The position numbers and the translations under genes were made by a program. From Phycisphaeraceae bacterium (GTDB lineage: Bacteria > Planctomycetota > Phycisphaerae > Phycisphaerales > Phycisphaeraceae): 43,806 bases of DNA. Where the stretch lies: contig JANQSF010000081.1 of the NCBI GenBank assembly GCA_028284155.1, positions 1 through 43,806 of the forward strand. The letters are read 5' to 3'. The notes beneath the pieces are model-generated. The model saw nothing but the letters and a program-made list of their open reading frames with translations, was not told the origin of the DNA and made no database searches. Positions 32,753-41,014 of the stretch are shown here, in pieces (positions within the stretch are counted from its first letter, which is position 1; every line of letters starts with the position of its first letter).

Positions 32753-33083
32753 GCGGGCCTCTTCAATCGCCAGAGTGGCTCAGACTCCGCGCTCGGTTGC
32801 ATTTGTGTTTCCCCCGCGATGAACCGACCCGCGCCGCTCGCGTCGAAGGCGCGGGCGATCGGTGGCCTTCCGCGGCCAGCCCCCGGACCCCCCGGCCGCC
32901 CCCGGAAGGTGGGGCGCGCAACCGATGCATCAAGTTTGGCCCGCCCTTCCGCGGGGGAGCCTTGGGGGTTATCCGGGGGTGGGGGAGCGGCGGCGAGCGT
33001 CCCCCAACTCATGTGGTCTTCACGGCGAAGCTGTTCCGTCAAAGCGCAGCGCCAAGCCGCTCTGGCGCTTGAAGAGGCCCGCC
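32753..33083. repeat. 331-base element bounded by inverted repeats, family H
   Basis: GCGGGCCTCTTCAATCGCCAG at about 32753 and its complement at about 33057-33083 form arms of ~28 bases with two mismatches. Between them lie ~275 bases of very GC-rich sequence without a convincing gene. It accounts for nearly all of the 455-base gap between the PVC haem gene and the lipoprotein gene. It might be a non-autonomous mobile element, but no target-site duplication was confirmed. Confidence 0.7.
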
Positions 33084-33152
33084 CGGCAGGGCACCGCCAT
33101 CTGTGTTGTCTTATCAGCCCGCGAATCTAATGAAGGGCGTGAATAGCGACCG

Positions 33153-33533
33153 TCACCGTGACTCCCGCCCAATCGCCGCCCGCACGTGCCCCGTCACATC
33201 CACGCGCACAACATCCGTCGGCAGGTGCGCATCATCGGCGACAACCATCGACACGTCCACGTCGCGCGCGACCTGTTCTAACGCGGCACGCCACTGCTTG
33301 GCCGTCGGCCGACTCAGTTGCGCCCACATCCAACGGCGATGCCACGCCTCGTAGTCCGCGACCGTCGGCCCCATCCCCCGCGCTTCGTATGGCCACACCG
33401 CGGCAGGGCGAACGCCATCGTCTTGCATGACCGCGTTACGGTCGTAAACGCCAACCCGTAAGGGTGAGGTCACGCAGCCTGTCAATGCGATGGTGACGGT
33501 CGCGATCAGGTTGCAACACACGCGCGTTACCAT
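33153..33533 (-). CDS. Small putative lipoprotein
   Basis: A 126-residue protein from the ATG at 33533. The longer frame adds 15 residues that break the signal. NLIATVTIALTGC at ~8-20 is a lipobox ending in Cys20, so the protein should be lipid-anchored in the envelope. The rest (VGVYDRNAVMQDDGVRPAAVWPYEARGMGP, then DYEAWHRRWMWAQLSRPTAKQWRAALEQVARDVDV and VVADDAHLPTDVVRVDVTGHVRAAIG) was not recognised. It is divergent from the ceramidase-ASPIC fusion gene with 63 bases between starts, so it may share its regulatory region. Confidence 0.6.
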   Translation of the reverse strand: MVTRVCCNLIATVTIALTGCVTSPLRVGVYDRNAVMQDDGVRPAAVWPYEARGMGPTVADYEAWHRRWMWAQLSRPTAKQWRAALEQVARDVDVSMVVADDAHLPTDVVRVDVTGHVRAAIGRESR

Positions 33534-33596
33534 GTTCACAGCGTAATCACGTTCTGGTGGCGTGCGTGTCACATGCACGTCACAAGGAGTCGCACG

Positions 33597-36500
33597 ATGG
33601 CCCGTCTTCTGCCGCTGTTCACCGCGCTGTTGCTACTCGTCGTCGCCTCAACTGCGCCGGCCCTCGCCGCCGACCCCAACGCCGACCCAGACACGCTCCG
33701 CGTCGCCGTCTTCCAGGCAGACGCCACGCCGCCGGTCGGCTCGCGACTCGCGTACGACCCGATCAAAGCGCCGGGCGACAAGCTCTCCGCCCGCGGCGTC
33801 GTGCTGCTCGGCAGCGGCAAGCCGATCGTCCTGTGTTCCGTCGATTGGCTGGGCATCGCCAACGACGGGCAGACCGCGTGGCGCACCGCACTGGCCGAGG
33901 CGGTCGGCACGACCGTCGAACGCGTGGCGGTGCACGCGATCCATCAACACGACGCGCCGCGTTGCGACTTCTCCGCCCACGCGATCCTCAAAGAGCACGG
34001 GCTGCATGAATTGATCTTCGATATCGACCACGCCCGTGACGTGATCAAGCGTTCAGCCGACGCCGCGCGCAAGTCGATCAAAGACGCCAAACCCGTCACG
34101 CACGTCGGCCTCGGCAGCGCGACGGTCGAGAAGGTCGCATCCAATCGCCGCATCCTCGGCCCGAACGGCAAGGTCATCGCCACACGTTGGACCGCCTGCC
34201 GCGACCCCAAGCTGCGCGCCCTGCCCGAAGGCGTCGTCGATAAAGAGCTGAGCCTGATCGCCCTCTATCAAGGCGATAGCCCGATCGTCGTGATGACCTG
34301 GTTCGCAACGCACCCGCAAAGCTATTACCGCCAGGGCATGCCCAGCCCCGACTTCCCCGGCCTGGCCCGCAACGCGCGCGACAAGGTGACGGGCATCCCG
34401 CACATCCACTTCAACGGCGCCGGCGGCAACATCGGCGCGGGCAAGTGGAACGACGGCTCGCCGAAGAACCGACCCGTGCTCGCCAAGCGCATGGAAGACG
34501 GCATGGCCGCCGCGTTCAAGAGCGTCAAGCGTCAGCCGATCAAGCCAAGCGATGTCGCGTGGGCGGTGCGCAAGGTCACGCTCCCACCCGCGCCGCATCT
34601 CGCTGAAGATGACATTGTCAAACGGCTGAACGACAAGAAGGCCAACGTCCTGCAACGCATCCTCGCGGCGAAAGACAAGGCGTTTTACGAGCGCTTCAGC
34701 AACGGCGGCACAGTCGACATTCAGTGCTTGGCGCTCGGCAACGCGCGCGTCCTGCACATGCCGGGAGAGCTCGTCGTCGAGTACCAACTCGCCGCTAAGA
34801 AGATGCGCCCCGACCTGCACGTCGCGATGGCCGCGTACGGCGACTACGCGGCCGGCTACATCTGCATGGCTGAGCATTACCCGCAGGGCGGCTACGAGGC
34901 CGGCCGGGCGTCGCGCACCGCACCTGCGGTTGAGAAGGTCTTGATGGACGCGATGCGCGCGTTGCTTCAAGTCGACCCAGACGCGTCGACTGACAAACCG
35001 TCCTCGCCAGACGAGACGGCGCACGTAGGGTGGGCACTGCCCACCTCGGAGCACGACAACACAACGACAAACCGTGGTGGGCAGTGCCCACCCCACGAAG
35101 AGGCCAACACGTCGTGTCGGCCGGAGCCGCGCGGACTCGTCTTCACGGATGTCACCGAACAGGCCGGCCTCGTCAAGCCGCTCGTCGGCATCATGGGCCA
35201 CGGCGGCGCGTTCGGCGATTACGACGGCGACGGCCACATCGACTTGTTCGTCGGCGGTTTTTCCGATCGGCCGAACGACAAGTACGTCGGCGCCGCCGGC
35301 CCCGTGCCGACCCGCCTGTTCCGCAATCTCGGCAATGGCAAGTTCGAACTGGTCAAAGACAAGTCCACGTCGTTCCACGCACGTGTCAGCGGCGCGGTCT
35401 TTGCCGACTTCGACAACGACGGCAAGCTCGAACTCTACAGTGCCAACAACGCCCGCCCCAACTCACGCCGCGACGTTGAGCCGCAACGCTCCGCCCAACT
35501 GCGACACAGCAACCTGCTGCGCTTCGACGGCAAGCGGTTCACCGACATCACCGCCTCGAGCGGCGCGTCGCCCGACGCGCTGCACTCGGCCCGCAACGTC
35601 GGTGTGTTCGACTACGACAACGACGGCCTGCTCGACCTGCTGATCGTCGAAGACCGATTCGTCCGCGGCGGCTCGCGTACGACCCTGTTGCGCAACATGG
35701 GCGACCTGAAGTTCAAGGATGTCAATAGTGAAGCAGGCATTCCCGACGGTGTGTTCGGCCTCGGCCTGGCGGTGGCCGACATCAACGACGACGGCCGACC
35801 CGACTTCTTTGTCCCGCACTCGAACCGCATGTTCCTGAGTTCGGCCGGCAACAAGTACCGCGAGGTCGCCGAGTTGAACGACGTGTTCAAGTGGGACCCG
35901 CTGGACAATGAAGATTGGCCCTGCGGCGCGGCGTTCGGCGACCTGAACCGCGACGGCAAGCTCGACCTGGTGCTGTCGATCCACTCCGTGCAGGCGCGCA
36001 ATAAGGTCTACCTCAACGAGGGGATTCACGGCGGCGTGCCGCGGTTTAGAGACGTCACAGAACACGTCGGACTCGACGTGATCGTGCCGGCGCGTTGCCC
36101 GCACGTCGAGATTCAGGACTTCGACAACGACGGTTGGCCTGACATTTACATCAGTGCCGCGTGGCGTGACGAGGCCGGCAACGTCGTCCCGCTGGTCTAT
36201 CACAACCGCGGCATCAACGCGAAGATGGGTCTGCCCCGTTTCTTCCCGTCGCGCCCCGCCGGCCTGTCCACGATCGCGGACTCAAGCGGTGCGATGGTCT
36301 ACTACCCGGCCGGCCCAAGCGGCGACTACGACAACGACGGCCGCATCGACCTGTTCCTGATCAACTGGTTCGAGGGAAACCACTGTCGCCTCATGCGTAA
36401 CACGAGCAACGCGGGGCATTGGCTGACCGTGCGCGTCGTCGGCAAGACGATGAACCGCATGGGCATCGGCGCGAAAGTTCGTGTTTACAGAGCCGGCCAA

Positions 36501-36695
36501 CTCGGCAAGGCCGACGCGCTGCTCGGCTACCAACAGGTCACAACAGGCTATGGCTACGCCAGCGGTCAGCCGGCGGTGTGTCACTTCGGGCTGGGACGGG
36601 TCAAAGAAGTTGACGTGCGGGTGACGTTGCCCAATGGGAAGGCGATTGATCGTGCCGGTGTGAAGGCGGATCAGCGGTTTGTGATTGAGGAGTAA
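33597..36695 (+). CDS. Ceramidase-like/FG-GAP/ASPIC-UnbV fusion protein
   Basis: A 1032-residue secreted protein. The start at 33597 is set by AAGGAG at 33584-33589. Signal peptide ~3-24 (LLPLFTALLLLVVASTAPALA). Residues ~30-460 match the N-terminal domain of neutral/alkaline ceramidase-like proteins: VHAIHQHDAPRCD with likely zinc His residues, MTWFATHPQSYY, and IHFNGAGGNIGAG near the usual catalytic loop. Residues ~475-505 come from a palindromic repeat. Then seven calcium-binding FG-GAP repeats run from ~510 to 920 (DYDGDGHIDLFVGG; DFDNDGKLELYSAN; DYDNDGLLDLLIVED; DINDDGRPDFF; DLNRDGKLDLV; DFDNDGWPDIYIS; DYDNDGRIDLFLIN). The ASPIC/UnbV domain ends it (GIGAKVRVYRAGQLG ... CHFGLGRVKEVDV). 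The two halves usually occur as separate proteins. True ceramidase activity is unproven. Confidence 0.88.
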   Translation: MARLLPLFTALLLLVVASTAPALAADPNADPDTLRVAVFQADATPPVGSRLAYDPIKAPGDKLSARGVVLLGSGKPIVLCSVDWLGIANDGQTAWRTALAEAVGTTVERVAVHAIHQHDAPRCDFSAHAILKEHGLHELIFDIDHARDVIKRSADAARKSIKDAKPVTHVGLGSATVEKVASNRRILGPNGKVIATRWTACRDPKLRALPEGVVDKELSLIALYQGDSPIVVMTWFATHPQSYYRQGMPSPDFPGLARNARDKVTGIPHIHFNGAGGNIGAGKWNDGSPKNRPVLAKRMEDGMAAAFKSVKRQPIKPSDVAWAVRKVTLPPAPHLAEDDIVKRLNDKKANVLQRILAAKDKAFYERFSNGGTVDIQCLALGNARVLHMPGELVVEYQLAAKKMRPDLHVAMAAYGDYAAGYICMAEHYPQGGYEAGRASRTAPAVEKVLMDAMRALLQVDPDASTDKPSSPDETAHVGWALPTSEHDNTTTNRGGQCPPHEEANTSCRPEPRGLVFTDVTEQAGLVKPLVGIMGHGGAFGDYDGDGHIDLFVGGFSDRPNDKYVGAAGPVPTRLFRNLGNGKFELVKDKSTSFHARVSGAVFADFDNDGKLELYSANNARPNSRRDVEPQRSAQLRHSNLLRFDGKRFTDITASSGASPDALHSARNVGVFDYDNDGLLDLLIVEDRFVRGGSRTTLLRNMGDLKFKDVNSEAGIPDGVFGLGLAVADINDDGRPDFFVPHSNRMFLSSAGNKYREVAELNDVFKWDPLDNEDWPCGAAFGDLNRDGKLDLVLSIHSVQARNKVYLNEGIHGGVPRFRDVTEHVGLDVIVPARCPHVEIQDFDNDGWPDIYISAAWRDEAGNVVPLVYHNRGINAKMGLPRFFPSRPAGLSTIADSSGAMVYYPAGPSGDYDNDGRIDLFLINWFEGNHCRLMRNTSNAGHWLTVRVVGKTMNRMGIGAKVRVYRAGQLGKADALLGYQQVTTGYGYASGQPAVCHFGLGRVKEVDVRVTLPNGKAIDRAGVKADQRFVIEE
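35028..35093. repeat. 18-bp inverted repeat inside the fusion gene, family I
   Basis: GGGTGGGCACTGCCCACC at 35028-35045 is the exact reverse complement of 35076-35093, and each arm is itself near-palindromic. It is read in frame, giving VGWALPTS on one arm and RGGQCPPH on the other. It sits exactly between the ceramidase-like and FG-GAP domains. Confidence 0.92.
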
Positions 36696-36721
36696 CAACG
36701 TTCGAAGCAATTGCGATACCC

Positions 36722-36798
36722 AAGCCGGGCCTTTCTGAAGGCCCGGATCAATTGAGATCAACCGACCGGAGATACGGGCCTTCGGAAAGGCCCGGCTT
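36722..36798. repeat. 24-bp inverted repeat, family C copy 2
   Basis: AAGCCGGGCCTTTCTGAAGG... at 36722-36745 pairs with 36775-36798 with one mismatch. The arm matches the copy at 2947-3011, while the loop is unrelated. It lies between the fusion gene and the beta-propeller-like gene, and may serve as a terminator-like hairpin. Confidence 0.88.
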
Positions 36799-36833
36799 CG
36801 CTTGCAGCCGATGTTTTATTGAGGAGTGACGTC

Positions 36834-38171
36834 ATGAGTGACCACAAACTGACCGTGTGTGTTGCAGTTGTCTTGTTCGCGAGCGTGTCAACCAACGGCC
36901 TCGCGGCCGAGCCGATCAAAGCGGTGACGGTCACCGGCGACGCGCTGCTGCAAGTCCCCGAGTCGATGCGCGACGGGGTGGGCAAGCAGTTCACCGTCGC
37001 CAAGCACACCCCGCGTGTTCATGTTGCCGTCATGACCGGTCTGCCGGACAAGGGCAAGCAGACTCTCTGGTCGACTTGGGGCGACGGATGTGTCACGCGC
37101 GACGGCGTGTACTACACGTCGATCGGCGACCACATGGGCCGCGACGGGACGAGCTACGTCTACCGGTACGACCCGAAGAGCAAGACGCTCACGCTCGTGC
37201 TCGACGTGTTCAAGGCGTTGAAGCTCAATCCCGGCGCGTACGGCCACGGCAAGATCCACTCGGGCATGCACGAGTCGGCTGACGGCTCGATCTGGTTTTC
37301 GACCTATTGGGGCAAGCACCGCGAGGTCGAGGCGGCGTTCGGGCCGGGCTACCAGGGCTCGGTCGTGATGCGGATGGACCCCAAGACGCACGCGGTCGAG
37401 AACGTCGGCGCGATCGTGCCGAAGCAGGGCCTGCCCGCGTCGCACTTCGACCCGCACCGGCAGTTGCTCTATTTCTACGCGGTCTACAAGGGCGACGTGA
37501 CCGTGTACGACGTGCGCAAACGGAAGGTCGTGTTCCACGGCGGCGGCGAGCTGGTCGCGGGCAACCGCACGTTCATGCGCGACGGCGACGGGCGGGTCTA
37601 CTTCAGCCGAACGGACGGCAACCTGGGTTTCTACGACCCGAAGACGAACCAGCTCGGCGCGACGTCGGCGAAGTTGCCGTCGTCCGGCGACGGCGCGGCG
37701 CGCAAGTCGCACACCTTACGCGCGGCGATCCAGGAGCCGACGGGCGACGGCGTGCTTTACGCGATGACGGCTCCCGGCAGGTTGTTCCGTTTCGACGCGA
37801 GGCAAGGCAAGGTCAGCGACCTCGGCCCGAACCTCGCTGACGGGATCTACACGGCCGCGATGGTGATCAGCCCGGACGAGCGGTTCCTCTATTACGCGCC
37901 GGGCGCGCACGGTAGCGGGTCGCGCTACGGCGCGCCGGTCGTGCAGTACGAGATCGCGACGGGTAAGCGCAAAGTCATTGCCTTCCTCAGCGACGCAATC
38001 CGGAAACAGGTCGGCTGGAACACCGGCGGGACGTACAACACACAGATCTCGGCAGACGGCTCGACGCTGTTTCTCACATTCAACGGCGCGCCGGTGAACA
38101 CGACTAAGCGTTCAAAGACATTCGGGCAGCCGGCGGTGGTGGTCGTGCACGTGCCGGGCAGTGAGCGGTGA
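36834..38171 (+). CDS. Secreted beta-propeller-like protein
   Basis: A 445-residue protein. The start at 36834 has GAGGAG about 10 bases ahead. Signal peptide ~4-25 (KLTVCVAVVLFASVSTNGLAA). The rest is strand-rich and repeats a pattern of SxWxT, GxSxVYRYDPKSKTLTLV, GSVVMRMDPKTHAVENVG, YKGDVTVYDVRKRKVVFHG, GRVYFSRTDGNLGFYDPKTN, GVLYAMTAPGRLFRFDARQGK and RYGAPVVQYEIATGKRK, which suggests seven or so blades. No catalytic motif was recognised. It lies just after the ceramidase-ASPIC fusion gene, separated by a palindrome, and may be co-transcribed. It probably binds or reports on something in the periplasm; function unknown. Confidence 0.7.
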   Translation: MSDHKLTVCVAVVLFASVSTNGLAAEPIKAVTVTGDALLQVPESMRDGVGKQFTVAKHTPRVHVAVMTGLPDKGKQTLWSTWGDGCVTRDGVYYTSIGDHMGRDGTSYVYRYDPKSKTLTLVLDVFKALKLNPGAYGHGKIHSGMHESADGSIWFSTYWGKHREVEAAFGPGYQGSVVMRMDPKTHAVENVGAIVPKQGLPASHFDPHRQLLYFYAVYKGDVTVYDVRKRKVVFHGGGELVAGNRTFMRDGDGRVYFSRTDGNLGFYDPKTNQLGATSAKLPSSGDGAARKSHTLRAAIQEPTGDGVLYAMTAPGRLFRFDARQGKVSDLGPNLADGIYTAAMVISPDERFLYYAPGAHGSGSRYGAPVVQYEIATGKRKVIAFLSDAIRKQVGWNTGGTYNTQISADGSTLFLTFNGAPVNTTKRSKTFGQPAVVVVHVPGSER

Positions 38172-38244
38172 CGACCTGCAATCCTGCCGGTTTTCAACGC
38201 CAGATTCGCGTCGTTGCGTGATTGGCGCTGTCTACCATCGTGCA

Positions 38245-38790
38245 ATGGAAGAGTACGACGTCAATGAGACTGAACAGCCGTTGTGCCCGCACTGCATCGA
38301 GCCGATCGGGCCGTTTGATCACTTCTGCCCGGCGTGCGGTCGGCCGATCACGGGACACGCTTCGACCGACCCACTTGGTCAGGTCTTTGCGGCAGGCGAG
38401 GCGTACCGATCTGCGATTGACCGCGCGCCGCGTCGGCCGATCGTGTTGGTCGGTATGTGGTTGATCTTCGCGCCGTCGATTGTTGTTATCGCAATGGGTC
38501 CGGTCGCGATCGTGCGCGCACTGAAGGTCACAAGTGATCCGGACTACGGCTATGCTACTGTCCTTATACTGATCCTATTGACTGTTGGCTTGTGCTCAAC
38601 GGTTTATGGTGCGATTCTCTGGCGGGCCACTCGGTCGTACTTCGAGCGGAAGCGCCTCGTCTTTCCGGAGTGCCCGTCGTGTCGGTACGACCTGCGCGGG
38701 ACGATACAAAAGGAGTTTGGGTCGTGTCCGGAGTGTGGCGAAGCCGTTCCGAGCGAGTGGGGTATCTCTGATGTTGAGATGGACACCTGA
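38245..38790 (+). CDS. Membrane protein with two zinc ribbons
   Basis: A 181-residue protein from the ATG at 38245. Its longer frame overlaps the propeller gene. The first zinc ribbon is C-P-H-C ... C-P-A-C at ~14-30. Two membrane helices follow at ~66-92 (IVLVGMWLIFAPSIVVIAMGPVAI) and ~105-128 (TVLILILLTVGLCSTVYGAI). The second ribbon, CPSCRYDLRGT ... CPECG at ~151-171, is of the planctomycete CPxCxYDLRGT type. Both ribbons are probably cytoplasmic. Such proteins are very common in Planctomycetota and have no known function. Its end is 15 bases from the next, still smaller zinc-ribbon gene. Confidence 0.78.
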   Translation: MEEYDVNETEQPLCPHCIEPIGPFDHFCPACGRPITGHASTDPLGQVFAAGEAYRSAIDRAPRRPIVLVGMWLIFAPSIVVIAMGPVAIVRALKVTSDPDYGYATVLILILLTVGLCSTVYGAILWRATRSYFERKRLVFPECPSCRYDLRGTIQKEFGSCPECGEAVPSEWGISDVEMDT

Positions 38791-38805
38791 CTTGGAAACG
38801 ACAAG

Positions 38806-38985
38806 ATGATTGGGTTTGCGGTGGTGTCGGGTTTCCACGTGCTGGATTGGTATGAAAGGGTGCGGGCGAGGAAACGCCGAGTCGGCGGCCTTTGCCCGGG
38901 TTGTGGTTATGACGTGCGTGCGTCTGCTTCGATGGCAGACCCGTCGTGGTGTCCGGAGTGTGGTGGAGTTCACGAAGACCAATAA
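38806..38985 (+). CDS. 59-residue zinc-ribbon protein
   Basis: An ATG at 38806 opens a 59-residue frame ending at 38985: a hydrophobic start (MIGFAVVSGFHVLDWYERVR), a basic stretch, then LCPGCGYDVRASASMADPSWCPECGG. This is a complete CPxCGYD...CPECG zinc ribbon like the second ribbon of the preceding gene, 15 bases away. The shared motif suggests a tandem duplicate or partner. AG-rich sequence precedes the start but no strong ribosome-binding site. It would be overlooked by length cut-offs. Function unknown. Confidence 0.7.
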   Translation: MIGFAVVSGFHVLDWYERVRARKRRVGGLCPGCGYDVRASASMADPSWCPECGGVHEDQ

Positions 38986-39142
38986 GGCTTTGCGGGTATC
39001 GCGCTGTGACGATCGGGCGGGAGACTGAATCTAAGTCTGTGCAGACCTCGTCGGCAGGCGTGACCGTCACGCCCTCGCGTTCTGACCGTACCCCTACGAT
39101 GGGGCGCGCCTTCGGTTTGGACTTCGCAAGGGACCCCGTGTC

Positions 39143-40414
39143 GTGACCGATGGGTTGACTGGAGACGGCGCGATGGTGGACGGCAAGACACCCGACAACC
39201 CGGCGACGGCGTTCGGCTGGACGGGCGGGCAGTTCAGCCTGGCGCGGTACGTCTTTGGCACGCTGCTGGCTGTGCTGCTCATCTTCCGGGCCGCGGCCGC
39301 GTGGCGGGCGTACCCGGACGCGTTGGACGTCGGCTCGGCGGGCGCTCGGCCGAGCTGGTGGCCGACGCTCGACGACGTCGCGCCGATCCTGCATCACCCG
39401 GCGTTGGTCATCACGCTGCTGCTCGTGGCGGCGTTGATGGCGTTCTTCGTCGCGGCGGGGAACTACGTCGCGTTTGCCGCGATCGTCTCGGCGGCGTTGA
39501 TCGAGTTGATGCTCTGGTCGCGCGACAGTGTCGTGCACCCGGGGCTTTGGCCTGCGGTAGTTGTCCTGGTTGCGTTTGTGCTCATTCCGGGGTCGCCGTA
39601 CGGGTCGATCGCGGCGCGCGGGCGGGACGACCCGGCCGGCGGGTGGCGGTTGCCGATGTGGGCGCACCTGATGTTCTGGGTCGTGCTCGGCGGCGTCTAC
39701 CTGTGGGCGGGTGTGTCGCACGTAATCGACGCCGATTGGCGCAGCGGCAAGACGCTTGGCGAAGCGATGCCGGATGCGTCGCGCGGCGCGGTGTTGGCGT
39801 TGACGTGGTCGGTGATCGTGTTCGACCTGGCGTTTGTGCCGCTGGCGTTGTGGCGGGTCACGCGCCCGTGGGTCTGGTTGCTTGCGTTCCTGCAGGTCGG
39901 GCGGTTGATGTCGGGCGGCGAGCCGGGCGCGTTCGACGCGCTGTTCGGCCTGGCCGCATTGCACCTGTTCACGTTCCAACCGACGTGGCTGCGCGGGCGG
40001 GCGACGGACAAGCCTGAACTGCTCTTTTATGATGGGCATTGCGGGCTGTGCCACGGCGCGGTGCGGTTCGTGTTGTCCGAAGACGCCGACGGCTCGCGGT
40101 TTGCGTTTGCGCCGTTGCAGTCCGACGTGTTCAATGAGAAGGTCTCGGAAGAGAAGCGCGCGTCGTTGCCGGACAGCATCGTGCTGCTGACGGAAGACGG
40201 CCGAATGCTGACGCGGTCGTCGGCTGTGGTGCGGTTGCTGTCGCGCCTCGGCGGGCTGTGGCGGGTTGCGTCGTGGTTGTTGTGGGTCGTCCCCAAGCCG
40301 TTGCGCGACCTGGGATACACATTCGTCGCGATGGTTCGACGGAAGGTGTTCAAGACGCCGAGCGAAGTGTGCCCGGTGATGCCGGGGCCGCTGCGGGATC
40401 GGTTTCAGTTCTGA
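39143..40414 (+). CDS. HTTM-like membrane domain fused to DCC thiol-disulfide oxidoreductase
   Basis: A 423-residue protein starting with GTG at 39143, with AAGGGA about 14 bases ahead. Six or more hydrophobic segments run from ~30 to ~285 (VFGTLLAVLLIFRAAAAW; ALVITLLLVAALMAFFVAAG; WPAVVVLVAFVLIPG; MFWVVLGGVYLWAGVSHV and others), in the manner of HTTM/vitamin K carboxylase-like membrane domains. The C-terminal ~130 residues are a DUF393 (DCC/YuxK) domain with LLFYDGHCGLCHGAVRFVL, the D-x-x-C-x-x-C active site of a predicted thiol oxidoreductase, and FAFAPLQSDV. Fusion of the two is known in several bacteria and may couple a membrane reaction to disulfide chemistry. Substrate unknown. A strong hairpin follows the stop. 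Confidence 0.85.
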   Translation: MTDGLTGDGAMVDGKTPDNPATAFGWTGGQFSLARYVFGTLLAVLLIFRAAAAWRAYPDALDVGSAGARPSWWPTLDDVAPILHHPALVITLLLVAALMAFFVAAGNYVAFAAIVSAALIELMLWSRDSVVHPGLWPAVVVLVAFVLIPGSPYGSIAARGRDDPAGGWRLPMWAHLMFWVVLGGVYLWAGVSHVIDADWRSGKTLGEAMPDASRGAVLALTWSVIVFDLAFVPLALWRVTRPWVWLLAFLQVGRLMSGGEPGAFDALFGLAALHLFTFQPTWLRGRATDKPELLFYDGHCGLCHGAVRFVLSEDADGSRFAFAPLQSDVFNEKVSEEKRASLPDSIVLLTEDGRMLTRSSAVVRLLSRLGGLWRVASWLLWVVPKPLRDLGYTFVAMVRRKVFKTPSEVCPVMPGPLRDRFQF

Positions 40415-40451
40415 ATACGGCACGGGTCGGGGGGTCGTGTGTCGCCGAGAT

Positions 40452-40485
40452 CCCGCGGAAGGCCCCAGAGCGGGCCGTCCGCGGG
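40452..40485 (+). terminator. Strong hairpin after the DCC fusion gene
   Basis: CCCGCGGA at 40452-40459 pairs with TCCGCGGG at 40478-40485, and inside it GGCCC (40461-40465) pairs with GGGCC (40472-40476). It lies 38 bases past the stop and ~70 bases before the blaI promoter. The T-run is weak (CTTTACG), so termination may be Rho-helped. Confidence 0.6.
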
Positions 40486-40555
40486 CTTTACGGGCATCGT
40501 AAACTCAGTGATAATTGTCGATTGTGGCGTTTTTGTGTTTTACGGAAGTGAGGGG

Positions 40556-40602
40556 TTGACAGATTCGACTACTTTGGTAGTATTACCGCAGTCGTAGTCG
40601 AA
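40556..40602 (+). promoter_or_regulatory. Promoter with overlapping dyad operator for the blaI-like gene
   Basis: A consensus -35 TTGACA lies at 40556-40561, followed 16-19 bases on by TAGTAT/TATTAC as a -10. Overlapping it are dyads: ACTAC-TTTG-GTAGT at 40568-40581, GTA-GTAT-TAC at 40577-40586, and longer-range TTCGACTAC (40564-40572) with GTAGTCGAA (40594-40602). Repeated TAC/GTA half-sites fit BlaI/MecI binding (TACxxxxGTA-like), so self-repression by the downstream regulator is likely. Confidence 0.7.
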
Positions 40603-40624
40603 CCGAGACCTTTCGAGCCCCAAC

Positions 40625-41014
40625 ATGGCCCATCAGCTTGGCGAACTTCAGTTGGCGATCATGCGGGAGTTGTGGTCGCGAGGCGAGGCGACGGTGGCCC
40701 AGGTTCACGAGGCGTTGCACCCGCAGCGTGGGTTGGCGTTGACCACCATTGCGACCATGCTGCGGAAGATGGAAGATAAGGGCGTCGTGTCGCACCGCAC
40801 CGAGGGTCGCCAGTTTGTCTACGAGGCGACGGTGTCGGAAGACGCGGTCAGCCGATCGATGGTTGGCCAACTGACGGCCCGGCTGTTCGACGGCGACCCG
40901 GTGGCGATGGTGAGCCACCTGCTGAGCGAGCACGAGATCGACGGCGACGAATTGAGTGAGTTGCAGGCCCTGATCGAACGCAAACGACAGGAGGCGACGG
41001 GTGATGCCGACTGA
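40625..41014 (+). CDS. BlaI/MecI/CopY-family transcriptional repressor
   Basis: A 129-residue winged-helix regulator: LGELQLAIMRELWSRGEATVAQVHEALHP is the first helix and turn, then LTTIATMLRKMEDKGVVSHRTEGRQFVYEA the recognition helix and wing, and the rest a dimerisation helix set (VAMVSHLLSEHEIDGDELSELQALI). Family members block promoters until cut by an M56 peptidase (BlaR1/MecR1) after a signal. The matching M56 gene starts inside its last codons, so the pair is translationally coupled. The family also includes copper and other envelope stress regulators; the regulon here is not known, but the dyad promoter directly upstream indicates autorepression. Target specificity is inference. Confidence 0.93.
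   Translation: MAHQLGELQLAIMRELWSRGEATVAQVHEALHPQRGLALTTIATMLRKMEDKGVVSHRTEGRQFVYEATVSEDAVSRSMVGQLTARLFDGDPVAMVSHLLSEHEIDGDELSELQALIERKRQEATGDAD

Noticed and set aside
38564..40423. 619-residue open frame on the minus strand opposite the DCC fusion gene
   Set aside because: It is extremely rich in Arg, Gln, His and Pro, has no family motif, and lies antisense to a gene with clear membrane helices and a D-x-x-C-x-x-C site. It is a high-GC shadow.
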